The notes: generated from the sequence alone by a model not told the origin. Numbered from the stretch's first letter, positions 22,227-32,526 are shown. The stretch: 32,743 nt of DNA from an uncultured Lachnospiraceae bacterium (GCA_947623805.1 CANQHZ010000039.1:1-32743), one strand, 5' to 3'. Translations and numbers: made by a program.

Positions 22227-23243
22227 ATGAAAAAGGTAACAATTCAAGACATAGCAGCTGAATTAGGGCTCAGCAGGAATACAGTGGCGAAAGCTCTAAA
22301 CGGCGGCGTGGTGTCGCCGCCGACTAAGCAGGCTGTAATTCGTAAGGCTTGGCAGATGGGGTATGCAAAGCTCGACGAGCGGCTGCTTGACGAGGTCAAA
22401 ACAAGTTACAGAAGACCGAACACGGGCATAATACTCGTGCTGTCAAATCACAATCAATCAGTATTTTGGAACAAGGTATTGGCAGGCATCAGCACGGCGG
22501 TAAGCGACGAGGGGTACCGCATGCAGCTTTATGTAGTGGATGATGAGGATTATGACGGTGAGGGAGTATGCAGGCTTATAGCTGATGATGTAAGGGGTAT
22601 CATCTTTTTGAGCGTATTTCCGATAAGGTTTGTCAAGGGCATAAGCAAGACGGGACTTCCGCTTACGTTTTTCAACAGCCCTGTAAATGCTCAGGAGTAC
22701 ATAGAGCTTGGCGATGTGGTAAACGTGGATGGCTTTTATTCAATGAACAGAATGACAAATTACGTGATAAACAATAAAGGCTGCACAAAGCTTGCATACA
22801 TAGGTTATGCGGAGGGCTCGCGCATGGTGCAGGCAAGGTATCTGGGTTTTTTGAATGCCTGCAACCAAAATTTTATAAATGTTGATGACGCACTTCAATT
22901 CACCCATCCGTCTAATCAAATAAGCTTTAGCTATGCTATGGTTGAGGAGGTCATAAACAAGTTTCCGTATATGCCTGATGCTATAATATGCGAGGATGAT
23001 GAAGTGGCAAAAAATGTCGCGCTTGCACTTTTGCAGAAAGATTCAAAGTATGTGCAGTCGATAGTGATTACGGGCTTTAACAATACTATTGAAAAGGACT
23101 TTTTCAAGAAAGATATTCTGACGGTTGAGGTCAGGATGGAGGAACTTGGCAAGCGCCTTGTAAGGTCAGTGATGGATAGGGCGAAAAATCCAAGCATGGA
23201 TATTACGTTTACTACCATAGTGGCGTATCCGATATTGAATTGA
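22227..23243 (+). CDS. LacI-family transcriptional regulator
   Basis: This is a 338-residue repressor-type protein. Its N-terminal helix-turn-helix reads VTIQDIAAELGLSRNTVAKALNG (residues about 3-25), with the hinge-proximal PPTKQAVIRKAWQMGY, then a periplasmic-binding-protein-like sensor domain of about 270 residues that would bind a sugar or related ligand. In place of the usual VSxxTVSRVLN the recognition helix reads LSRNTVAKALN, and residues near 39-44 (MGYAKLDERL) lack the canonical hinge AL, so operator preference may differ. ATG 22227 has AAAGGAGG 6 bases upstream. The DegV gene follows closely and may be in the same transcript. The regulated genes are not evident; no sugar operon is nearby. 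Confidence 0.9.
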   Translation: MKKVTIQDIAAELGLSRNTVAKALNGGVVSPPTKQAVIRKAWQMGYAKLDERLLDEVKTSYRRPNTGIILVLSNHNQSVFWNKVLAGISTAVSDEGYRMQLYVVDDEDYDGEGVCRLIADDVRGIIFLSVFPIRFVKGISKTGLPLTFFNSPVNAQEYIELGDVVNVDGFYSMNRMTNYVINNKGCTKLAYIGYAEGSRMVQARYLGFLNACNQNFINVDDALQFTHPSNQISFSYAMVEEVINKFPYMPDAIICEDDEVAKNVALALLQKDSKYVQSIVITGFNNTIEKDFFKKDILTVEVRMEELGKRLVRSVMDRAKNPSMDITFTTIVAYPILN

Positions 23244-23290
23244 TTAAGAAATGTTCTGAAAGAGAATTAAAAGAGGGGTTACAGTATATA

Positions 23291-24193
23291 ATGGAATATA
23301 AAATAGTGACAGATGGCTCATGCGATTTGCCGACAGAATTGTGCCGACAGAAAGATATTACAGTAGTGCCGTTTTATGTGTCGTTTGACGGTGAAAAATA
23401 TGAAAAGGAAATAGTCGAGATGCCTATCAGGGAATTTTATGACAAGATGGTGGCGGACCCTTTGACGTTTCCTAAATCTTCAATGCCGTCGGTTCAGGAT
23501 TATGTGGATGTTTTTACTCCTATTGTTGAGGATAATAAGGCGATTATCTGCATTTGTATTACGACAAAATTTAGCGGTTCCATGCAATCTGCTCTAAACG
23601 CAAAGGAGATAGTGCTTGAGAGCTTTCCTGATGCGCGTATTACTGTCATTGATGCCACTATCAATACCGTGCTGCAGGGCATATATGTTTTGGAGGCGGC
23701 AAAAATGTATGCGGCAGGTGTGGATTATGACAAGGTTGTCAGTGAACTTGAGGCTATAAAGAGCACGGGCAGGATATTCTTTACCGTAGGAAATATAGAC
23801 TATCTAAAGCATGGCGGCAGAATAGGGAAGCTCGCAGGACTTGCGGGTTCTGTGCTTGGCATACGTCCACTTATTACTTTGAAAGAGGGCGAGATATTCC
23901 CGTCGGGCATAGCCAGGAGCCGCAAAAAATCGCTTGATAAGGTATATGAGCTGTTGCTTGAGTATCTGGATGAATTGAATGCCGATTGCTCTGATTATAG
24001 TCTTGCAGTAGGGTTTGGCTACGACAGGGACGAGGCTGTGGTTTTCAGGGACGGCGCTGTAAGCCTTTTGAACTCAAAGGGATATTCCATTACTAAGGAG
24101 GAACTTCCGATATATCAGATAGGCGCTACGATAAGCGTGCATACGGGACCATATCCGCTTGGTTTCGGGATTATCAAAAAGGCGAAATTTTAA
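23291..24193 (+). CDS. DegV family fatty-acid-binding protein
   Basis: This 300-residue protein has the DegV hallmarks: IVTDGSCDLP at the start, the SSMPSVQDY segment with the lipid-contacting Ser, TTKFSGSMQSA, GRIGKLAGLAGSVLGIRPLI, and HTGPYPLGFG near the end. DegV/FakB proteins hold a single fatty acid and present it to a kinase (FakA) for phosphorylation. FakA is not in this window. The start is ATG 23291 with GAGGGG 12 bases upstream, a rather long spacing. It lies 47 bases after the LacI-type gene and ends at a bidirectional terminator. Confidence 0.93.
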   Translation: MEYKIVTDGSCDLPTELCRQKDITVVPFYVSFDGEKYEKEIVEMPIREFYDKMVADPLTFPKSSMPSVQDYVDVFTPIVEDNKAIICICITTKFSGSMQSALNAKEIVLESFPDARITVIDATINTVLQGIYVLEAAKMYAAGVDYDKVVSELEAIKSTGRIFFTVGNIDYLKHGGRIGKLAGLAGSVLGIRPLITLKEGEIFPSGIARSRKKSLDKVYELLLEYLDELNADCSDYSLAVGFGYDRDEAVVFRDGAVSLLNSKGYSITKEELPIYQIGATISVHTGPYPLGFGIIKKAKF

Positions 24194-24225
24194 GTTTTAA
24201 ATTGAAAATAAATATTAAATCAAAA

Positions 24226-24262
24226 ATAAAGCTCCGGTGAAAACACCGGAGCTTATTTTTTT
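24226..24262. terminator. Bidirectional terminator between degV-like and chemoreceptor genes
   Basis: GCTCCGGTG (24231-24239), loop AAAA, CACCGGAGC (24244-24252), then TTATTTTTTT. A rich A run precedes it, so it also ends the convergent chemoreceptor transcript. Confidence 0.92.
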
Positions 24263-24283
24263 GATTAAAAGCGTGTATGGAAA

Positions 24284-26083
24284 TTACAGCTTAAACATAT
24301 GTATGTCATCTACAAGTGTGTGAACCTTTTGCTCAAGCTCATCGACGATACTGCCGGAATCTTCTACAAGTTGTGAGAGCTCTGCCGACATGGCGGCTGT
24401 TTGCTGGGTCATTGTAGCGTTGTCCTGAGCGAGATTGTTGAGTGTATCGAGCGCGTCTGTAACGCCTGAGCGCTGTCTTTCGATATCACCGGTCATATTG
24501 TCGATAACCCTTACGGCTGTCACGCAGTTGTCAAGCTCTTTGTAGAGCTGGCTGAAACTCTGCTGCGTATCTGATATACATTCTACCTGTAGACCGACGG
24601 CATCGCTTATCTCACGCATGATTTCAACCGACTGCGAAGCGTTTCTGAGCAGGTCGTCTACTATTTGGCTTATCTCCTCAACAGAGGTGGTTGACTGCTG
24701 CGCGAGTTTGCCGATTTCGTCGGCAACTACAGCAAAGCCCTTGCCTGATTCTCCGGCTCTTGCCGCCTCTATGCTGGCGTTGAGTGAGAGCAGGCTCGTC
24801 TGGTCTGAAATTTCGTTTATGAGATTGGCAGCCATCTGAATTTTCTGGACAGATTTGTTTGTCGCCTCTGTCTGCTCATGCATTGCCGATATGTTGTTTC
24901 GTGTCTTGTCATTGGCGGCAATGAGCTGATTCAATGTATTCATAGACTTCTCACTGAGCTGTTTCATGTCGTTTGCGTTTTCGTCAAGCGTTTTTACTTC
25001 CTGCCCTGTCTTGTCAATGCTGCCACCCATTACGTCGGCCTCGTTTGAAGCGCTGTTTGTCGAAGAAGCCTGTGAGGACACGTTGTTGGCGATAGAGTCA
25101 ACCGCTGTAGAAACCTCGGAGATTGAACTGCGCATATTGCCAAACATTTTTTCAAACTGTTCAAGGGCGTTTGTCACGCCGTCAACTACCTCGTTGATAT
25201 TCTGAAGAAGCTCACGCGTATTGTTCTGTGCTTTCATAATGGCGTCCGCTGTCTGACCTATTTCGTTGTTTGTCTTAATGTTGATATTGCCTGTGAGGTC
25301 GCCTGTAGCAAAATTATCCACAAACGCGCACATATCCCGGAGGGGTTTTACGAGCTGCCTGCTGTAGAGGTACGCGAGTACGAGTGAAAATGCCAGTACG
25401 ACGACAAATACTATATCAACTCTAAGAAGAAGCGAATGATAAGTCGAATCGAGCTGCTGCTTTACGCCTGCCATGTCAGTTTCAATATCATCTATGTAGT
25501 TGCCTGTGGAAATTATCCAGCCCCAAGGCTCAAAAATCTGAGAATATGCAATCTTGGGCGCTACGGTCACACCGTCGGATTTGGTGAAATAAAATTCATT
25601 GTAGCCGCCCTTTTCAGCACTCTGGCATACCTGCAGGATTGACTGGACGATTTTTACTCCGTTGGGGTCTGTGAGGTCATAGCGATTGTTGCCCTCGTTT
25701 TCTGTAAGAATGGGGTGCATAACAAGGATATAGTCGGTATCGTCAATCCAGAAATATCCGCTCTGGTCGTCGCGGTAGCGCATGGCACGAACCGTTTCCT
25801 TGGCGGCAAACTTTGCCTCATCCTCGGTCTGCTCGCCTGCCATATATTTGTCGTACTCGCCCTGCAGTACGGAGATGGCATTCTGCACTTGGGATTTGAT
25901 TTCAGTGTTGTAGCCCTCATTCATTGCGTTTTCATAGGTGGCATAAGCGTCGCTTGTAAGCTTTCTGATTGACAAGACTGCGTTTGCGCCTATGCACAAA
26001 GCCGTTATTGCGGTAACAATGAGGCATAGTATCATTATTGCGCCGGTCAGGCTTTTTTTCTTTCCGCGTTTTTCTGTTTCCAT
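24284..26083 (-). CDS. Methyl-accepting chemotaxis protein with single Cache sensor
   Basis: This is a 599-residue transmembrane chemoreceptor. The order is: short basic start, first membrane helix (about 13-37), extracellular sCache-type domain (about 40-205, with [15 protein letters not shown] and [15 protein letters not shown]), second membrane helix (about 218-240), HAMP (about 243-295), then the long cytoplasmic coiled coil with the signalling tip [20 protein letters not shown] (about 425-444). It should relay ligand binding to CheA/CheW at the cell pole and thus to the flagella. ATG 26083 is chosen because AAGGAG lies 8 bases upstream; the GTG at 26092 overlaps that site. There is no CheR-binding pentapeptide at the C-terminus (ends DDIHMFKL). 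Single Cache domains of this kind often bind small organic acids; the ligand is unknown here. Confidence 0.95.
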   Translation of the reverse strand: METEKRGKKKSLTGAIMILCLIVTAITALCIGANAVLSIRKLTSDAYATYENAMNEGYNTEIKSQVQNAISVLQGEYDKYMAGEQTEDEAKFAAKETVRAMRYRDDQSGYFWIDDTDYILVMHPILTENEGNNRYDLTDPNGVKIVQSILQVCQSAEKGGYNEFYFTKSDGVTVAPKIAYSQIFEPWGWIISTGNYIDDIETDMAGVKQQLDSTYHSLLLRVDIVFVVVLAFSLVLAYLYSRQLVKPLRDMCAFVDNFATGDLTGNINIKTNNEIGQTADAIMKAQNNTRELLQNINEVVDGVTNALEQFEKMFGNMRSSISEVSTAVDSIANNVSSQASSTNSASNEADVMGGSIDKTGQEVKTLDENANDMKQLSEKSMNTLNQLIAANDKTRNNISAMHEQTEATNKSVQKIQMAANLINEISDQTSLLSLNASIEAARAGESGKGFAVVADEIGKLAQQSTTSVEEISQIVDDLLRNASQSVEIMREISDAVGLQVECISDTQQSFSQLYKELDNCVTAVRVIDNMTGDIERQRSGVTDALDTLNNLAQDNATMTQQTAAMSAELSQLVEDSGSIVDELEQKVHTLVDDIHMFKL

Positions 26084-26126
26084 TTGGTTCACTCCTTATC
26101 TTTGTTAGACATTAATGATAGCTCAT

Positions 26127-26154
26127 TTATTAATTTTACTATTAATATTGTCAA
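26127..26154 (-). promoter_or_regulatory. Promoter of the Cache chemoreceptor gene
   Basis: On the minus strand TTGACA (26154-26149), 16 bases, TAATAA (26132-26127), about 44 bases before the start codon. The match is to sigma-A; no clear sigma-D (flagellar) motif is seen. Confidence 0.55.
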
Positions 26155-26282
26155 AAATCAATATATTAATGTGCTTTTTATTGTTTATTATTGTATTAGT
26201 GCACAAAAACGATTTATTTTGGGAGGGGATGAGTGGAAAAAGAAGTTTTGGGGTGGTGGGTTTGTAAATGAATGACATTTTT

Positions 26283-26310
26283 TTGATAAAAACTTCATTA
26301 ATGTTATAGA
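26283..26310 (+). promoter_or_regulatory. Promoter of the second chemoreceptor gene
   Basis: TTGATA (26283-26288), 16 bases, TATAGA (26305-26310) with an upstream TG giving an extended -10 (TGTTATAGA). About 65 bases before the ATG. Confidence 0.45.
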
Positions 26311-26374
26311 GTAATTTTTAAATAAGGAATAATATAAATAAAATTTCGTAAGAGGTAGAGAGGAGATTAAGCAA

Positions 26375-28804
26375 ATGAACAGTATCAAGTCAAAACTCGT
26401 TATTCTTGGGGCGGTTTCCATTATATGTACGGTAATTCTTGGAATAACGGGAATTTATATCATGAACAGTAATAATTCAAACAATCAGGTGCTGAATGAT
26501 ATAAATAATATTAACCTGATGCAATATGAGAACAAGGCGGAAGAGATAACGTTTCTGTATGATTTGGACCTTAGTCACTATGACAAAATCACTGCCAATC
26601 TCAGTTCAATGAATGAAGCGGCTGCAGCGGCATTGGAGAGTAGTGATGGTCAGGGATACAGAGAAGAACTTGAAAAGGTGGCGGAGAATATTTCCGCTGT
26701 ATCGGCAAATACGGATGAGCTTAGAAAGATTTTGGAGACGCGCGGATTTAAGCAGGGCAGCGGTTTGTATGAGACTTATCTTGCGGGTGATGAGGCTTTG
26801 AGCGCGTCGATATCGCAGCTTGACAACGAAAACAGTTGGTCGGATATTTTTTGGGTGGAGACAGACCTTTCTACGCTTGAAACAGTTGAGGTGGACGGTA
26901 AGACATATCGCAAGGCGACGTTCAGCAATGCGCTGCCTGCGACAAGCAGGCGTGATACGCTTATAGTGCGCGTTACGGCGACGGGTGTTGATTATGTGGG
27001 CGATGTAAATGTAGTGAACATAAAATTTGACGACACCAAGGTGGACATAGGCAGCTTTGACACGGAGGCGCTTGCAAACTCAATGGGTGATTCGTTTACC
27101 GATTTGAAACTTTCGACATTTAACGGCGAGGATTCAGTGTATTTTAAGGGTGAGTTTGTAAATACGGGCGGCAATGCACAGGAGGCAAGGCTTACGCTGC
27201 CGATAAAAGATTACAACAATATGGACTATGAAAATTTTTCAGTGGACATATATTTTGAGGACACGCAGACACCGTCAGTGAGTGTTTCGTCGGCATTAAA
27301 CGACAAATATAACTTTAAGGCGAGCCTGTCGGACGCAAATACGCTTTTTGGCGAGTATAACAAGCTTGTAGCCGAGGGAAGTGATACAGGTACATATCCC
27401 GAGGATATAGCAAAAATATTGGACGAGATGAAAGAAATGTCGCAGTATTATTCAATGCAGCAGGATTTGAAAGACGCCATCGCGTCGGGGCTTGACGCAA
27501 AAATACAGGCTCAGCAGGCGATAGTTGAATATGACAGCGAGATACTTGCGATAAAGAGTGAGAATAATGAGCTTAATACAAGCCTCACAAACGACACGGC
27601 AAGTGTTCGTCAGCAGATAGAGGAGCAGACGGCGCAGCAGAAGATGATGATGTCTATGCTTATATATGTGGTATTTATAATCGGAGCTGTGCTCGTAGTG
27701 CTGCTTACCGTATTTGTGATAGTTTCAATACAAAAGAGCATAAAGGCATTTGAGGAGACGCTGTCGCAGATTTCGCAGGGAAATATCATGGTAAAGGCGC
27801 GTACTGATAATCATGACGAATTTGACAGTTTCGGTGCATCGCTCAATGCTATGACTGATAAGCTCACAGAGGTAATGCGCAATGTTATAAATTGTGGAAT
27901 TGAGCTTAATAAGAGTGGAGCGGAGCTTGAGCAGATGTCGCAGAATTCAGGGCAGACTTCGGAGATGATAGACAGTTCAATCTCGGAAATAGCTCAAGGC
28001 GCAGTTACGCAGGCATCTGACGTCGAAACATCCACGGGCGAGATAACACATCTGGGCGAACTTATGGAAAACATGAATACCGATATTGCGGAGCTTGACG
28101 AAACTTCAATTGATATGAAAAATGCAAGTGATGGGGTAGTTTCTATATTAAATGAGCTTAGCACGTCAAACACGCATATGACAGACAGCATACATAAAAT
28201 TGCCAGCCAGATATCAAAGACAAACGATTCAGTGAAAGAAATTGAGGAAGCAGTTTCACTTATCTCATCAATTGCGGACCAGACGAACCTGCTTTCATTA
28301 AATGCCAGCATAGAGGCGGCGCGCGCGGGCGAAGCGGGCAGAGGTTTTGCGGTGGTGGCGTCGGAGATACAGCAGCTTGCGGACCAGTCAAATAACTCGG
28401 CAGATACTATTTTTAAAGTAATATCAAACCTGATAAACGATTTCAAGGAAACGATGGATATAATGGATGAGGTGAGCCGAGCGACAAACGAGCAGAACGA
28501 AAATCTTATTAAGACGCAGCATCAGTTTGAAATAGTAAACAACGGTATTTTGCAGTCAAGAGACAAGACGGAAGTCATCAGGAGCGCGATAGTAGAATGT
28601 AATGATGTGAGTGCCACGGTATCTCACATAATGATGAATCTTTCGGCAATATCAGAGGAAAACGCGGCCTCAACCTCAGAAACGGCATCGTCGATGCAGC
28701 AACTAAACAGCACGATATCGGATTTGATGAGGGAGTCGCAGACATTGATGTCGATTTCGTCACAGCTGGAAAATGATATGAGATTTTTCAAACTTGAGGA
28801 GTAA
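26375..28804 (+). CDS. Methyl-accepting chemotaxis protein with large extracellular domain
   Basis: This is an 809-residue chemoreceptor. Membrane helix 1 spans about 7-29 and helix 2 about 427-451. Between them lie roughly 395 extracellular residues with helical ends and a beta-rich centre that I do not recognise. A HAMP domain (about 452-505) and the signalling region follow, with the tip [20 protein letters not shown] near 632-651. It ends RFFKLEE, similar to the neighbouring receptor's MFKL end, and has no CheR pentapeptide. ATG 26375 follows AGAGGAG at a 9-base distance. It is divergent from the other receptor and closed by a strong terminator. The ligand is unknown. Confidence 0.93.
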   Translation: MNSIKSKLVILGAVSIICTVILGITGIYIMNSNNSNNQVLNDINNINLMQYENKAEEITFLYDLDLSHYDKITANLSSMNEAAAAALESSDGQGYREELEKVAENISAVSANTDELRKILETRGFKQGSGLYETYLAGDEALSASISQLDNENSWSDIFWVETDLSTLETVEVDGKTYRKATFSNALPATSRRDTLIVRVTATGVDYVGDVNVVNIKFDDTKVDIGSFDTEALANSMGDSFTDLKLSTFNGEDSVYFKGEFVNTGGNAQEARLTLPIKDYNNMDYENFSVDIYFEDTQTPSVSVSSALNDKYNFKASLSDANTLFGEYNKLVAEGSDTGTYPEDIAKILDEMKEMSQYYSMQQDLKDAIASGLDAKIQAQQAIVEYDSEILAIKSENNELNTSLTNDTASVRQQIEEQTAQQKMMMSMLIYVVFIIGAVLVVLLTVFVIVSIQKSIKAFEETLSQISQGNIMVKARTDNHDEFDSFGASLNAMTDKLTEVMRNVINCGIELNKSGAELEQMSQNSGQTSEMIDSSISEIAQGAVTQASDVETSTGEITHLGELMENMNTDIAELDETSIDMKNASDGVVSILNELSTSNTHMTDSIHKIASQISKTNDSVKEIEEAVSLISSIADQTNLLSLNASIEAARAGEAGRGFAVVASEIQQLADQSNNSADTIFKVISNLINDFKETMDIMDEVSRATNEQNENLIKTQHQFEIVNNGILQSRDKTEVIRSAIVECNDVSATVSHIMMNLSAISEENAASTSETASSMQQLNSTISDLMRESQTLMSISSQLENDMRFFKLEE

Positions 28805-28820
28805 ATATATTTGTTGAATT

Positions 28821-28857
28821 AAAAAACGCCATGGACTGTGTTGTCCGTGGCGTTTTT
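28821..28857 (+). terminator. Terminator of the second chemoreceptor gene
   Basis: AAAAACGCCA and TGGCGTTTTT close a stem that continues inside with GGAC / GTCC around a 6-base loop. The run of five T follows directly. Confidence 0.9.
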
Positions 28858-28893
28858 GGTTACAAGGTGAACATTCAAAAAGAAAATTTTATG

Positions 28894-28922
28894 TTGAAAC
28901 AACCCCAAATAGGGTGTATAAT
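28894..28922 (+). promoter_or_regulatory. Sigma-A promoter of the OFA-type transporter gene
   Basis: TTGAAA (28894-28899), 17 bases, TATAAT (28917-28922). The spacer contains an inverted repeat ACCC / GGGT (28902-28905 / 28912-28915) that might be an operator. Confidence 0.8.
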
Positions 28923-28984
28923 AAAAACAGTCATTTCCGCATATAAATCGGGATTGTCTAAATTACATAAAGGTTAAGGAAGTA

Positions 28985-30338
28985 ATGCATATGAAAGAAA
29001 ACGTTCAAAACACACAGGGCGGATGGCGCACCAACAAATGGTGCAGGGCAGCCATTCCCGCATTATTGCTGCATTGCAGTATCGGTACGGTTTATTGCTG
29101 GTCAATTTTCAGTCAGGAGATTGCCGATTACATCGGATTTTCAAAGGGTGCGACTGAGTGGGCATTCAGCTTCGCAATCTTTTTCCTCGGAATGTCGGCG
29201 GCGTTTCTTGGCAACGTAGTTGAGAAGGATATCCACAAGTCTTCGCTTATCGCGGCGATATGTTTCGCGTGCGGTATGGCGGGTACAGGTTTCTTTATTT
29301 ACTACGGCGGCGCCCACAGGGGCAGTATGCTGGCGCTGATAGGCATTTATGTATGCTATGGCTTTATCATGGGTATCGGTCTTGGTACAGGATATCTTTC
29401 ACCCGTAAAAACTCTTATGCTCTGGTTCGAGGACAGGAAAGGTCTTGCTACAGGTCTTGCGGTTGCAGGCTTTGGAGCGGCAAAGGCTATCGCGAGCCCT
29501 ATTATGCAGGCGCTGCTTGACAATCTGGGCGACGGCGGCATTTACAAGATGTTCTGGATTTTGGCGGTAGTTTATTTTATTATGATGTTTGTGGGTCATC
29601 TTCTTCTTGCAAAGCCTGCTGGCTGGCATGAGCCACAGAAGAAGGAAAAAGGACAGGATATGTTTACTGTCATCAAGTCAAAGCCCATTACAAACTACAT
29701 AGGCATTTGGCTGATGTTCTATATCAACATCACTTGTGGACTTGCCCCTTATCTCGCAGGAGAAGATGATTGTAAAGTGTATCGGTCTTGGCGGTGTCGT
29801 AGGAATCATTTCTACGGTTTCGGCTATATTCAATGCGGGCGGGCGTCTTGGATTTTCGGCATGGGCTGATACTATGAAAGACAGAAATACGATTTATAAG
29901 ATTATTTTCACGCTTTCGATTGTATTTACCGCAATCATAATCGTGACGGGCGGTATCGCAAAAGGCGAGGGCAATATCATGCTTACAGTGCTTGTGCTGT
30001 GCCTGATATTTGTCGTAAACGCAGGCTACGGCGGCGGCTTTTCAAATGTTCCTACGCTTTTGTCCGACCATTACGGAATGGGCAATATCAGCGCTATCCA
30101 CGGACTTACGCTTTCGGCGTGGGGCATTGCGGGTCTTACAGGCAACCAGCTTGCCACATGGATTGTAAATCATTTCGGCGAGTGGATAGACCACGATGGC
30201 ACCAGCGTAAATCCTACAGGCTACCAGACAGTGCTTTATGCTACGGTAGTGCTTTACATTATAGCACTTGTTGTCTGCCTTGTGCTTGTAAAGCCGACGG
30301 ATAAGGCTCTGGAAGCTAAAAAAGCAAAGCAGAAATAA
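28985..30338 (+). pseudogene. OFA-family MFS transporter (oxalate/formate antiporter-like), +1 frameshift
   Basis: The first frame (28985-29869) matches the N-terminal half of an OFA-type major facilitator: the start WRAAIPALLLHC-like region, six membrane helices, and the loop LMLWFEDRKGLATGLAVAGFG typical of the family. After G252-L253-A254 the frame goes wrong at a CCCC run (29745-29748) and ends in nonsense at 29869. The second half continues one base over, from CTT at 29748 (LISQEKMIVK...) to 30338, with NAGGRLGFSAWADTMKDRNTIY and the closing helices. Removing one C restores a continuous protein of about 450 residues with 12 helices. OFA members exchange or import carboxylates such as oxalate or formate. 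It is either a true inactivating mutation or a base-calling error. Starts ATG 28985 and 28991 are both possible (AAGGA 4 or 10 bases upstream). Confidence 0.88.
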
Positions 30339-30360
30339 TAACTAATGGAATAAGAGAATT

Positions 30361-30397
30361 TTAACGCCCGTCTGTGTTATGCAGGCGGGTGTTTTTT
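30361..30397 (+). terminator. Terminator of the transporter gene
   Basis: ACGCCCGTCTG pairs with CAGGCGGGTGT over 11 positions (two G.T pairs, loop TGTTATG), followed by a run of T. Confidence 0.88.
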
Positions 30398-30615
30398 GTA
30401 AATGTTTTGGAAAGACAAGCATTAAGGCGCGAGAGGAGAGATTTGTTCTATTTTTTACATTTGAGTTTACAAATGTTTTTGTATATGTTATTCTAATACA
30501 GTACTTGTTCAAAAAGGTACACATGCCATATTTTTATTATAATTTTTATTCTAAATTAACTTTATCTTGAATTTCAAAATCATAGAATTAAAGTCAGCCA
30601 TTTAATCTTATAATC
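30398..30615. other. A+T-rich intergenic stretch upstream of the Rpn-like gene
   Basis: A possible promoter is TTTACA (about 30463-30468), 17 bases, TATTCT. A leader of over 100 A+T-rich bases follows with no ribosome binding site near the first in-frame start. I see no gene and no RNA fold. Confidence 0.35.
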
Positions 30616-31659
30616 TTGAAATCCCCACTTATAGATGATATATTAAAATTACAGGAAAGGCATAATTTATTGATGAACGATGAAATAATACAGCTTATAG
30701 ACGCAATGGACGGCAGACAGAAATACGACGCGATGTGCAAAGCATTTTTCAGGTACCGCGAAGCTATTGCGCCGATACTAAAAGAAGTAGTCGCCGAATT
30801 TAAGGACTGTACGAACGATGAAATAATTTCCCTGATAGACGCAGATTCAATAAGCCTGTCAGATACGGTAAGCGACCTGCCGCTTCGGATAAAGGACGCA
30901 GGCACGGAGATGACCTCACCGACAGATAAAACGATTTATTATGACTGCCGCTTTAAAGCCAAAAATCCAAGGCTTTCGAATGAAATGATTTGCATATCGC
31001 TGCATATAAATTTTGAAGTGCATAACGACTATAATGTAAAATACCCGATAACGAAACGTGGCACATACTACGTGGCGAGAGAAATATCCTCGCAGCTTGG
31101 CATTCTCACGGAAACGACGGACTACAACAGCCTTGAAAAAGCCTACAGCATATGGGTATGCAATGAAAACATACCCGAAAAGCTTCAAAACACTGTGACA
31201 AGGTATCACTTTGTAAAAGAAGACCTCATAGGGCATATAGACGAGTTGGAAGAAAACTACGATTTGATGGAAGTAGTAATAATCAGACGCGGCAGCAAAA
31301 CGCCTGATTACGATATATTCAAATACCTGAACGCAGTATTCACTTCCGACAAAGACAACATCCAAAAATACATAGACATGGACAGAAATCCGCAAATTCG
31401 AGAGGAGGTTGATAAGATGAGCGGAATGGGGCAGAGCATATATGACAGGGGATATGATAAAGGAGTAGAACAAGGGAAAGAGCAGGGAATGGCACAAGGA
31501 ATAGCGCAGGGCGTTAATCAGGGAATAAGAGCGCTCATACTTAACAATATAGAGGAGCACATATCCAAAGAGCGCAGCATAGGCAATCTTCAAAAGCTTT
31601 TCGGCATTACTAAGGAAAAGGCGGAGGAATATTATGTGACATATGCGGATAAAATATAG
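30616..31659 (+). CDS. Rpn-like PD-(D/E)XK nuclease / putative transposase family protein
   Basis: The frame encodes up to 347 residues. Its C-terminal region is typical of the Rpn/PD-(D/E)XK nuclease-transposase families: a run of Gly/Gln/Glu-spaced repeats (GYDKGVEQGKEQGMAQGIAQ) followed by a short helical tail. A central block (IYYDCRFKAKN and SLHINFEVHN, then ITKRGTYYVAREISSQLG) could be the nuclease core with its Asp and Glu, but the motif is diverged. Such proteins promote DNA breakage and recombination in other bacteria. The start is uncertain: TTG 30616 has no ribosome binding site, while TTG 30670 or ATG 30673 lie 9 and 12 bases after AGGAAAGG. The latter would give about 328 residues. 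Confidence 0.62.
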   Translation: MKSPLIDDILKLQERHNLLMNDEIIQLIDAMDGRQKYDAMCKAFFRYREAIAPILKEVVAEFKDCTNDEIISLIDADSISLSDTVSDLPLRIKDAGTEMTSPTDKTIYYDCRFKAKNPRLSNEMICISLHINFEVHNDYNVKYPITKRGTYYVAREISSQLGILTETTDYNSLEKAYSIWVCNENIPEKLQNTVTRYHFVKEDLIGHIDELEENYDLMEVVIIRRGSKTPDYDIFKYLNAVFTSDKDNIQKYIDMDRNPQIREEVDKMSGMGQSIYDRGYDKGVEQGKEQGMAQGIAQGVNQGIRALILNNIEEHISKERSIGNLQKLFGITKEKAEEYYVTYADKI

Positions 31660-31923
31660 GATTTGAGTTAGTTTAAACTGCTTGTGTAGGGGTGTTTGTT
31701 CAATGTCTGAATAAGCGCCCTGTTTATATTTACGCATACTTCGTATCAAATTTTGAATGAATAAGTGAAGAACTGCTGCCAAAATGATATTTGACAGGCA
31801 GATGAAAGATGAGTAGAATTAAGCCAGACGGTATAGATGTCGTATAGGCATATATAAAGAGTATGAATGTAAATGTCGGAAATAAAGTAGATGGAATTAT
31901 TTTAATATCACGGGAGAAATCAA
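31660..31923. other. Intergenic region before the GNAT gene
   Basis: Apart from a 10-base palindrome AGTTTAAACT (31670-31679) and A+T-rich promoter-like sequence near 31845-31860 (ATATATAAAG), nothing clear is seen. Confidence 0.3.
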
Positions 31924-32526
31924 ATGATGGAGAAAATTTATATACGGACAGCGCAATCGCAGGATGCGGAGGCGCTTTTGAAAATATACGCTCCGTATGT
32001 GGAAAATACAGCGATAACATTTGAATATGTTATACCGACTGTAGAGGAGTTTAGGACGCGTATCGAAAAGACCTTGGAAAAATATCCGTATTTGATAGCA
32101 TATACGGACACGGAGATTTTGGGGTATGCATATGCGGGAATTTTTCATGGGAGAGCCGCCTACGGCTGGGCGGTGGAAACCTCTATTTACATAAAACAGG
32201 ATAAGCGCCATATTGGTGCGGGAAAGGTTCTGTATGATGCGCTTGAAAGAGCTTTAGGGGCGCAGGGGATTTTAAATCTGAATGCATGTATAGCGTATAC
32301 GGATAAGGAGGACGCGTATCTAACGAACGACAGCGTAAGGTTTCACGAGCAGCTGGGATACCATATGACAGGCAGATTTCATCAATGCGGATATAAATTC
32401 GGCCGCTGGTACGATACGGTCTGGATGGAAAAGCACATAGGTAAACACATAGAAAACCAGCCATCAGTGAAAGCATTTAAGGAAATAGAGCGGAATTTAT
32501 TGTGGCTCAATAAGCCAGTGCATTGA
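31924..32526 (+). CDS. GNAT-family N-acetyltransferase (phosphinothricin acetyltransferase-like)
   Basis: This 200-residue acetyltransferase opens with IYIRTAQSQDAEALLKIYAPYVENTAITFE, which is close to the phosphinothricin/methionine sulfoximine acetyltransferase branch. The acetyl-CoA loop RHIGAG starts at R95. The later NDSVRFHEQLGYHMTGRFHQCGYKFGRWYDTVWMEK block is also typical. It would transfer an acetyl group from acetyl-CoA to the amino group of an amino-acid-like substrate in the cytoplasm. About 30 extra residues at the C-terminus go beyond the usual 165-180. ATG 31924 follows GGGAG at 8 bases; ATG 31927 is an alternative. The substrate is not certain. Confidence 0.92.
   Translation: MMEKIYIRTAQSQDAEALLKIYAPYVENTAITFEYVIPTVEEFRTRIEKTLEKYPYLIAYTDTEILGYAYAGIFHGRAAYGWAVETSIYIKQDKRHIGAGKVLYDALERALGAQGILNLNACIAYTDKEDAYLTNDSVRFHEQLGYHMTGRFHQCGYKFGRWYDTVWMEKHIGKHIENQPSVKAFKEIERNLLWLNKPVH

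Noticed and set aside
26084-26275. 63-codon frame between the chemoreceptors
   Set aside because: It covers the promoter region of the minus-strand receptor, lacks a ribosome binding site and has implausible composition.
30916-31782. Open frame of 288 codons on the minus strand across the Rpn-like gene
   Set aside because: It is antisense to a frame with family features, is rich in Tyr, Phe, Ile and Cys as expected from a reverse frame, and has no ribosome binding site.
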